From Cytospora piceicola (lineage: Eukaryota > Ascomycota > Sordariomycetes > Diaporthales > Cytosporaceae): DNA of 64,000 nt. Location of the stretch: positions 806,001 through 870,000 of the forward strand of contig JALQBC010000006.1 of assembly GCA_023375675.1 (NCBI GenBank), given 5' to 3'. The translations under genes were made by a program, and so were the position numbers. Under the pieces are notes generated by a model, which was given only the letters and a program-made list of their open reading frames with translations, was not told where the DNA came from and did not search any database. Below, piece after piece: positions 56,501 through 64,000 of the stretch; the stretch's first letter is position 1, and every line of letters begins with the position of its first letter.

Positions 56501-58662
56501 TTGGCTGACGGCGAGGTCGAATTCAAGGCCATGGCATGCGGTCTCAACACCATCGACATGGCAGCCGCGCTTGGCAAGGCCGAGGACTTGCCTGTAGGCC
56601 TTGAGGCAGCCGGTATCGTGACCAGAGTCGGGCCTGCCTCCAGTTATCAGGTTGGCGACAGTGTGTTCGGGTTGTCCTTCACTGGCACCGTCAAGACTTA
56701 CGTTAGATCTGCGGATGGCTTCCTTGCTAAGGTGCCTGAGTGCTTGTCCTGGGCGGAGGCTGCTTCCGTCCCCGTGGCTTACACTACCGCATATGCTATT
56801 CTCCACGACAGTGGCACCATTCGCAAGGGCGATACGATACTTGTCCATTCAGCGGCCACTGCATTTGGACAGGCTGCGGTGCAGCTAGCTCAACTTGCTG
56901 GTGCGGAAGTATTCGCTACCGTCGAGGACGATGATAAGCGCCACTTCATGGAGACGACATATGGCATCTCAAGAGATCATGTTTCTGTGGCCAAGAATGG
57001 GACCTTCAAGACCGAGATCCAGCAGTTGACCAAGGGACGCGGCATTGATATCGTTTTGAACTCTCTCGGCGGGGAAATGCTCACAGAAACTCTGGCTTGC
57101 GTTGCTCCCTTCGGCCGATTCGTCGATGTCCGTTCAGGAGATGTCAGCTCTGATTCACGGGTCTCTCTGGCCGACCTCCAACACAAGAATATCACGTACG
57201 AAACCTTTGACCTGAAATACCGAGCGCTGAACGATCCCGTGCGCACACAGCGCAGTTTCAGGGGCATGGTCGAGCAGCTCGTCCTGAGAGGCCCGGGGTC
57301 GACGGTCCGGCGGACGCCCATCTCCACTCACCCATTCTCCCAGCTTCACGACGTGTTCCGCCAGATGCAGTCTGGAAGTCAGATCGAGAAACTGGTGCTT
57401 CAGCCTCACGATGAGGACGAGGTGCTCGTCCTTCCGCGGCGGGAGCCGGCTTGTCAGTTCGACCACGGTGCTACATATGTGATTGCTGGCGGCCTTGGCG
57501 GGCTCGGCAGATCTGTCGCGAGGTGGATGGCCTCTCGAGGAGCCAAGCATCTCGTCCTACTCTCCAGGAGAGGCCCTGTCCAGGCTGCGGCCAAGGAGCT
57601 CGTCAGGGAGCTCGAAGCGATTTGTGAGAACGTGGCAACGCCGGCATGCGATGTGACGGATATTGCAAGTCTCCGGCAGGTTATCGAAGATTGCTCAAAG
57701 ACCATGCCCCCGATCAGAGGCTGTATCCAAGGCTCCATGGTTCTCAAGGTAAGCTCGACATTTTCAACCCGCATAGGCACCAGCAAGCTGACAGCAACCA
57801 GGACAACCGCCTTGAAGACATGACACTCGACGAGTGGAACGGCGCCCTCCGTCCCAAAGTCACCGCATCACGGAACCTCTTTGATAGTCTAGGCCCCAAC
57901 CACCTAGACTTCTTCATCCTCCTCTCCTCATCGGTCGGCATCACGGGCGGCCCCGAACAAGCCAACTACGCAGCAGGCAACACCTTCCAGGACGCGCTGG
58001 CCCGCCACCTCGCGTCCCGGGGCGTCAACGCCGCCTCCCTCGACCTCCCCATCGTCCGCGGCGTGGGCTTCGTCGAGGAGCGGCCGGGGCTGCTCGACCA
58101 CCTGCGCGCCGCGGGCTGGGCCTCGATGGAGGAGTCCGAGCTCCACGCCGCCCTCGACTACCACTGCCGGCCCCGGGAGGGCCCGGCCCCCGCCGCCAGG
58201 GCACAGGTCCTCCCGCGGTTCTGGCTGCCGCAGCAGACCGCCGCCGAGGGCCGCGAGCTCCCCTCCTGGCGCCTCGACCCGCTCTTCAGCCACCTCGCCG
58301 CCTCGCCGGGCGCCACGGGCGCCGCCGCGGGGAGCAAGGCCGAGACGGCGAGGGCGGTCAACCATGCCGCGCTGCTTGCTGCCGCCGCGTCCCCTGAGGA
58401 GGCCGCGAGAGTGGCCCTCGAGGCGCTCCTGCTCAAGGTCTCGCGGGTATTGAGCGTTGACGTGTCGAACCTGGACCCTGCGAGGCCTCTGCATGCCTAT
58501 GGTGTGGACTCGCTGGTGGCTGTTGAGGTGCGTTCGTGGCTGGCGAAGGAGCTGAAGGCGGAGGTCTCTGTGTTTGATATGATGAACTCGTTGAGTATTG
58601 CACATGTGGCCACAATGACTGCCGAGAGGAGTAAGCTGGTGGGGAAAGTCAATGGCGAGTAA
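50600..58662 (+). CDS. Highly reducing type I polyketide synthase (KS-AT-DH-cMT-ER-KR-ACP)
   Basis: Seven exons: 50600-50773, 50823-50967, 51024-51292, 51346-52135, 52194-52661, 52725-57748, 57802-58662; 2,576 residues. All six introns (49-63 bp) restore one frame. Domains: KS at 5-430 (DTACSSS with catalytic Cys, [26 protein letters not shown]); AT ([21 protein letters not shown] with Ser near 661); DH ([24 protein letters not shown] with His near 1007); cMT ([14 protein letters not shown] near 1465); ER at about 1850-2175 ([16 protein letters not shown]); KR ([13 protein letters not shown] near 2197, [12 protein letters not shown]); ACP ([14 protein letters not shown], phosphopantetheine Ser near 2525). 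No thioesterase or NRPS part. The enzyme should make a reduced, C-methylated chain that is released by another enzyme. All main active-site residues are present, so it looks functional. Confidence 0.96.
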
Positions 58663-58817
58663 GACGTCGAGAGTAGTAGCAGCCCCCAAGCTGCTGATGG
58701 AAGTTTTCCGTCTGATACAGTATTGAGGACTTATAGTATAGTTGGCGATGAACGTTATAATGAGATATGAACATAACCGCATTAGACTTGGTTCGATGAA
58801 GAATCGTGGAAACCTAA

Positions 58818-58973
58818 CTACTCCTCCTTCTTCACCACAGCCTCTTCCTCCAGGGTATTTGTTAAGTAGTTGTGAGTTTTAATGTGCATAAACCTGCTCC
58901 AGTAATTGACCTGCCATCTCTTCACCTCTCCTGGTTCGAGGCGATATCGCGTTAGTATCTTATAGCACGGCAT
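58818..58973 (-). CDS. Small ORF or terminal exon fragment, 51 codons
   Basis: ATG at 58973 to TAG at 58818. The 51-residue product is strongly protein-like: YRLEPGEVKRWQVNYWSRFM, KTHNYLTNTLEEEAV and a KKEE end. Preceding sequence on the same strand has donor- and acceptor-like sites (GTAAGC near 59078, CTTATAG near 59018, TCGTCCAG just before the ATG), so it may be the last exon of a longer gene whose 5' part I could not build, or a remnant. It converges with the PKS. No family is recognised. Confidence 0.4.
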   Translation of the reverse strand: MPCYKILTRYRLEPGEVKRWQVNYWSRFMHIKTHNYLTNTLEEEAVVKKEE

Positions 58974-59167
58974 CTGGACGAATAAGGTTCATCTTACTCT
59001 TGCTGTCTTGGGGCGATCCTATAAGGTTAAGATTAGTTACGTATCACAGGCGGAAGGGTAGTATTGATGAGAGCTTACGCCCGCATCTTCCTCCTTCTGC
59101 TTCTGATACAACATTACACGTTAAGTCGAAGATTTGCTATATAATTAGGTTGTCTTTTATTAGCTAA
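58974..59167. other. Short spacer with splice-like signals
   Basis: Between the 51-codon minus-strand ORF and the plus-strand remnant. Contains GT...AG pairs on the minus strand but no frame that can be followed with confidence. Confidence 0.3.
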
Positions 59168-60022
59168 TTAGCGGAACTCAAAAGTTGTTGCCACGAAGGA
59201 GCACGCAATGTTTGGCTCGACGCAGGGTTCCATGCCTGGTATGCCTGGTTTAGTGTTGGTAGGGATATTCAAGCGGCTTTAGAAAAGCTACCAGAGCCAG
59301 ATGTTCGAGAGATCGCACGCTCTGTCAGTAGTATCAGGCCTCACAACACTCTGCAGACTCTTTTCCAGCACCTGTTTTATATCGCGTTCCGCGGTGTCGC
59401 ACGACGTAGTAAGCGCTCAACATATCCGATAATGTTAACTAAAGCTGACGATTATAGGCCTACTAGAGTCCTGTGGCTATAGCTATCCAAGGGAATACAG
59501 TATCGATATCATCGATAGCTAGCCAACTCTGGCCAGTGGATACTGCAATTCGAGGTTCACATTGACCACAGTGTCGAGCAGGCAAGCTGGATTGGGTTCC
59601 AAGATCTGTAACGAGTTTCAAACTCAGAGTTTGCATACATATGTAGCAGCAACGATGGCCTAGATTGTCAACGGCTACGGAACGTGGTATCAGTTTATCA
59701 GTAAAAAGCGTTTTCAATAGCTATCTCGCTACTGCAATCGTGACAGCAGCGCCGGGTGCCGGATTTCGATTTCGCAATGACTTTGGACCTCTTCGAGACA
59801 GTACCTAGAACCATTCTTGAAGCATATCTACAACGAGTGAACCCCATGAAGGCCTCGACGCTAGGTCGCACGCTTTAACAAGTCCAGGAACAGGGCCCGA
59901 GTCCACACAGCGGATCAGATAACCCACCGGTTGTCTCCAGGTCCGACTCACCAGACCTCTTCCGAACAAGTACCTCTCGGCTCCTCAAGACGGACGCTTC
60001 ACCAAAAGATACCGAGAGTATG
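59168..60022 (+). pseudogene. Probable gene remnant of unknown family
   Basis: A plus-strand frame without a start codon is open from 59168 with protein-like content (GFHAWYAWFSVGRDIQAALE, PEPDVREIARSVSS, LQTLFQHLFYIAFRGVARR). A 49-bp intron-like segment (59409-59457: GTAAGC, GTTAACT, TATAG) would join it to LLESCGYSYPREY. A further acceptor at 59746 leads into DFAMTLDLFETVPRTILEAYLQRV. That frame meets TAA at 59876-59878 and then stays open for about 48 more codons of Ser/Pro-rich sequence. No 5' part with ATG was found, so it is more likely a decayed or truncated gene than an intact one. The product is unknown. Confidence 0.35.
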
Positions 60023-61457
60023 TAATCCTGGTTGCAAGATCTGGTAGTACCCCCGTGGACAGGAGCCGTACCGCTGAGCTTCTCTGCAGAGCACAGTTAG
60101 TCAAGTGCCTTCCATCACGCAACTGGCTTGGGGGGAGGGGAGGGTGGTGAGCACACGGTGACACGCACCTCCAGAACGGGCGGCTGTGCCTCTCAGGGTC
60201 CCACGTTAGGGAATCATCCCAGACAGCGGAATCCGAGAGGATGTGATGATGTTTTCGAATGCCCAAAAATTTCCGCCTAGGGCGGGGTTCGTGAGATGAC
60301 TTACGCCTCCCTCGGTCCGCGGGCGGCGCCAGCATCGACTAGGTCGGTGGTTCTGACGACCACAGTGTGGGCATTGGCTTCCAGGAGCCACTGTATTCCG
60401 CCTTCGGATCATTTGAATGTGGATTTCTTGACCAGGCGATTACTTACTCATTACTAAGGGTTGGTGGTGTCGGGTCTGCCCATTTGAGATCATGTCAGTC
60501 ACTCATCTCATACATCCATCGCAGTTGGATTCAGTCAGCCGATGTGAAGGTGTATCGGATGCGATATCATTGCACGTACGCAAGGACGTTCTATCGTAGT
60601 GATCTTGTCAACAAGTGATGGGTCAGCATATTTTCTATCACAGCTGATACGTGGTGATGAGGTACGTTTCAATTCGTCTGTGGTGGTTGAAGAGCATGAA
60701 ACAAACATTTTCAATTACCATATTCGGGAGGGGAGGCGGCAGCGAGAAAGGGCCTCTTGGTAGGAGGTTACTCTCGGGGCTTCGTTAGTTTTACTATGCA
60801 ACTCTAGGAAGGAAATCTAAGAGGACATAACGGCTAGTGTAGCCTTGTCAGTTCTTTCTTGTTCCAAGGTTGAAACAAGGTGCCCAAGTACTTACAAGCA
60901 CTGGAACCGCCTACCCATATACGGGCTCCCAGAACCTTCTCTGCAACCACATCAGCAGCTACATTTACAAAAACTAACGAGGAACCATGGTCAGACTCCC
61001 CAGGCTCCTGGTAGAGTTTCTTGTCTAGCCACACAGCCCCACTCATCACACTCGGGCTTCACACGTGTATACACCTACATATCAGGAGAGCCCAAGCCTC
61101 ATAGTACAAGTTTTTTATATAAACATTGCAACCAAGCAATGTACAGCGTACACACATTGTGAAAGCACCGTTAGGACTTCCCTCCATCCCGAGGGGTCCC
61201 ATCCTGTCTGCGCCTAGGAATGCTACAATCCACCTTTTGGTTTTCTGTCCCCAAGCAACACCACGTCTCCCTATTGTCTCGCCCGAGACACTCAACCAGC
61301 CCCTATCGAAAACAAAGATGCTTTTGGCCCATTTTATATCGTGAGATCGGAAGTCGTTGTCATCCAGTCATATCTACTCACCCACCCATGCCATTCATAC
61401 ACACCCTCACACATAATAAACGCTCATCATGACCCCCCCCCCCGGCAATCACCCATG
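60023..61457. other. Intergenic region
   Basis: 1.4 kb with short frames only and a C11 run at 61434-61444 next to the 3' end of the following gene. No gene or RNA recognised. Confidence 0.45.
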
Positions 61458-62984
61458 TCACCACCTTCCCCCAAACAACCTCCCAAACACCTCGTTCCTC
61501 TGCCTCCTCAGCCCCAGCAACACAGCATCCTTCTCTTTCTCCTTGTCCTCAGCCGCCACACCCGCTGCCGCTGCCGTTGCCGGTGGTGCCCGGGCGGAGG
61601 CGGCAGTGCCGGTCGGCGACAGCGTCCCCGCCCGGGCCCTCCTGAGCTGCTCCTTGGCAAGGTCGCCCCCCTTCCTCGTCCTGGGCGCCGCCACCGCGCT
61701 CCGCGTGCGCTTGTGCGGGGTCAGGTTGCGGACGATCCTCCGCGCGAAGTTTACGTCCCCATCGTCGTCCGAGTCCGAGTCGAGCTCGAAGACCGACACG
61801 GGGGCGGGCAGCTCTTCTTCTTCTTGTTGTGGTGGTCGTGGGTGCTGTAGGGGCGATCGTATTGGCGGCGGGGGTGGAGGCGTGCAGGGCCATCGTGTAG
61901 TCATCTCCGACACGGACAAGGCCTGGGACGTCCTGGGGGTGTGCGTGTGTATCTGGGGCTTGGTTGGTGTCGACGAGACTTCGGATGGTGTGATGGAGTT
62001 GCGGAGCTGGCTGTGTTGGCGTGAATGACGGCCCTTGTTCCGCTGTGGTGAGCGTGGCGGAATCGCGGGTGCTGTCAGGGTCTCCTGGGAGGCTGTGTTT
62101 GTGGTCATGGAGTAGAGGACAGTTGTGTCCGAACATATTCTTGGCAGGATGATCTGCCGTTGTTGTGCGAGGGAGCTTGGCTCGCTCCTCCTCGCGATCG
62201 TGGCAGCCGACGGTGATGAATCCCGGACGGTAGGTGACACCGGGGCGGAATGTGTTATAAAAGATGCGCCGCTGTAGCTGATGGCGCCGTCGGATGTTGG
62301 CAGGTGAAGTTTCCTCGGCTTGGTGGGCCTGCCAGCCGAGGACTGTGGTGGTAATGTCGAGGGGCAGCGCAGCGAAGTCTCCCACAAACACCCACTCCTC
62401 GGCGGCCTACTCGGCCGTCTCGGGGTAAGGTTCACCATTGGAGTAGGTGTTGGCTGTGGAAAGAGAGAGTAACTGGGCTTGGCTGGTTTTGATTCTGGCG
62501 TGACTGGACGGTCGGCAGCGAGTAGGGGCCAACATGTTAAAACCGCATTCTGCTCGACCGCTTCTTGGCTCCTGGCTTGAGAGTCCACAACGCGACGGTC
62601 CTGCCACGGTGGAAGCCCGGCAGCCTTTCGCCGGGCTACTGGTGATGGTATCAAAGCAGGGTACTGCGCGCTCCGGCTGACCTCTGCTGCCCTGTTCGGG
62701 TCTTCATCTTCCTGCTGGGCGTCGCAGACGGACTCGGAGTCCTCCCAGAATTTGTCCCAGAGCTCATCTCCAGCCGAGTGGTACTGATTCGCGTCCTCGG
62801 CCGAGATGTCCGACTCCTGGTCGTCAGTCATCCCGGGCGCAGAGCAATCCGAGCCTACTGAAGAGCGGCCGACCGGCCTCTCCTGACTTGGGCCTCCCTC
62901 GGGCCTGGGATACGAGTAGTTGGAGACGGGTGGGTAGTACTTGTTGACGAGCTTGAGGTCCGCCAACTTTGCTGATCCCTCCAT
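61458..62984 (-). CDS. Long disordered hypothetical protein
   Basis: 508-residue single-exon frame from an ATG at 62984 (TCCATGGA context). The sequence is rich in Ser, Pro, Thr and charged residues, with a Pro7 run, an acidic SVFELDSDSDDDGDVNF stretch around 400-420 and a basic RRIVRNLTPHKRTRS following it. The end is more conserved in appearance (KEKDAVLLGLRRQRNEVFGRLFGG), a pattern seen at the C-terminus of several fungal proteins of unknown function. No signal peptide, membrane helix or enzyme motif. Probably nuclear or cytosolic, with function unknown. Length of the uninterrupted frame and codon bias support a real gene. Confidence 0.72.
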   Translation of the reverse strand: MEGSAKLADLKLVNKYYPPVSNYSYPRPEGGPSQERPVGRSSVGSDCSAPGMTDDQESDISAEDANQYHSAGDELWDKFWEDSESVCDAQQEDEDPNRAAEVSRSAQYPALIPSPVARRKAAGLPPWQDRRVVDSQARSQEAVEQNAVLTCWPLLAADRPVTPESKPAKPSYSLFPQPTPTPMVNLTPRRPSRPPRSGCLWETSLRCPSTLPPQSSAGRPTKPRKLHLPTSDGAISYSGASFITHSAPVSPTVRDSSPSAATIARRSEPSSLAQQRQIILPRICSDTTVLYSMTTNTASQETLTAPAIPPRSPQRNKGRHSRQHSQLRNSITPSEVSSTPTKPQIHTHTPRTSQALSVSEMTTRWPCTPPPPPPIRSPLQHPRPPQQEEEELPAPVSVFELDSDSDDDGDVNFARRIVRNLTPHKRTRSAVAAPRTRKGGDLAKEQLRRARAGTLSPTGTAASARAPPATAAAAGVAAEDKEKEKDAVLLGLRRQRNEVFGRLFGGRW

Positions 62985-64000
62985 GGTGGGTTATTTGAGT
63001 ATGTGAAGGCAATCAAGATCCAATAGTCGACGATCTGAGCCTTTGCAGAGATTGTGACGTTTATGCGAGCCTGCACACACTCTCTCACACACACCTAGAA
63101 TCCAATCTTAATGGACTCTGGGGTTGTGGGGAGCATAGGATTCCAGAGGGCGTGGCAAGGAAATGACGAGAGTCGAGAATCTTTGATAGGAGACAATGGG
63201 GCAGGGGAGAGAGAGGCTAGGGATATATGTAATGTATTGAAAGATGGGCAGATTTCCCTGGGACGAACCAAACGGGTGGGAGCGTGCACCGAGGAAAAGA
63301 AACAACAACACGAGGGAGGAATGGTGATTGCGAGGAATGCTCGGTCGAGCGTGGTGACTTGGCCCGAGGCTTGTCTCCCCCGCGTATGGGAATGTACCGC
63401 GACTGAGAGTAATCGTGTGTATGTGTCCGTGTGTATGTATGTATGCGTGTTGGAGCAGTAAAAGGGAGGAATAAGTCTCTTGTCGGCATTCGGAATGCAG
63501 CAAGGCATGTCCCGCAGAAGAGAGTGGAAAGGGAAAGTGTAGGAGTTTATGTCCCGTGTATTGGCTGCAGCAGCCTGCATTAGCAAACGACTGATGCCAC
63601 GATAGATGTGACAGATGTGTATAAGCGCAGAACCGCACGGTCATGGACGACCAAGGAGATGCCAGTGGAGCGGGACGGAACGGAAGATGGGTTGCGAAAG
63701 CCTCACTGAAGCCTCTTACGAACTGATGATACTTTTCTTTTGCATCCCACCGTCCCACACTATTACATTACGATGGCCCGGGGGTGTGTGTTTCTGGTCT
63801 GGTCTGGTGGAAGCACGGTTGACCGTCCGGGAGGAAGAAGCAAGTCATGTCCGGGGAGGGTGAAAGCGATCAAGGATCTGTGTTTCGATCGAGGATCAGG
63901 GAGAGACATGTACGGATTACAGTGTGAAGCAGAAGGGAACCAGTGGTACGGACTCGGAGTAGTATGATGAGCCCGGTGCAGCAGAACTTGGGGACCAGTA
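62985..64000. other. 5' flank of the disordered-protein gene
   Basis: 1 kb to the window end. Contains GT/CA- and CT-rich low-complexity stretches (about 63080-63095 and 63410-63455). Frames on both strands are unconvincing. Likely promoter and leader of the 61458-62984 gene. Confidence 0.45.

Noticed and set aside
57928..58782. 284-codon minus-strand frame
   Set aside because: Antisense of the PKS KR-ACP end; no domain.
1..64000. CRISPR array, tRNA or rRNA genes, intact transposon
   Set aside because: No regularly spaced repeats, no clover-leaf with A and B boxes, and no transposase or reverse transcriptase motif were found on reading either strand by eye.

Overview
The window is nuclear DNA of a filamentous ascomycete, most likely a sordariomycete. 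The evidence is short introns (about 46-160 bp) with GT...AG ends and CTAAC-type branch points, GC-rich coding sequence, a HAC1-type bZIP gene with an Ire1 intron, a highly reducing polyketide synthase, LaeA-like and velvet-like proteins, and a repeated TACCTAGGTA palindrome known to me mainly from fungal intergenic DNA. All gene models were built by eye from reading frames, splice signals and family motifs. There is no transcript support.

Left part (1-22 kb), mostly conserved genes: an oligopeptide transporter cut by the window edge, an RBM5/RBM10-like splicing factor, the large subunit of molybdopterin synthase, a GPI-type secreted aspartic protease, ADE1 (SAICAR synthetase), a Zn2Cys6 plus C2H2-like regulator divergent from a TauD-like dioxygenase, PEX16, and the unfolded-protein-response regulator hac1 with a clear 23-nt Ire1 intron flanked by two 7-nt-loop hairpins.

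Middle part (22-45 kb), gene-poor and accessory: a small velvet-like protein, a kinase-like protein, a 33-residue cysteine-rich protein behind a strong-looking promoter, an ankyrin protein, a small unknown protein, and then the most interesting locus. That locus is a fungal gasdermin-like gene (36304-37318) converging on a DUF7580-like/subtilisin-like protease gene (37440-40536). This is the arrangement of the HET-Q1/HET-Q2 regulated cell death pair of Podospora. The protease shares a 506-bp divergent promoter with a very large protein carrying C2H2 fingers and a C-terminal pseudokinase, a candidate third component.

Right part (45-64 kb): a probable secondary-metabolite cluster made of a SAM methyltransferase, an eight-exon LaeA-like methyltransferase and a seven-exon highly reducing PKS (KS-AT-DH-cMT-ER-KR-ACP, 2,576 residues, all main active-site motifs present). 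It is followed by gene remnants and one long disordered protein. I found no tRNA, rRNA, CRISPR array or intact transposon.
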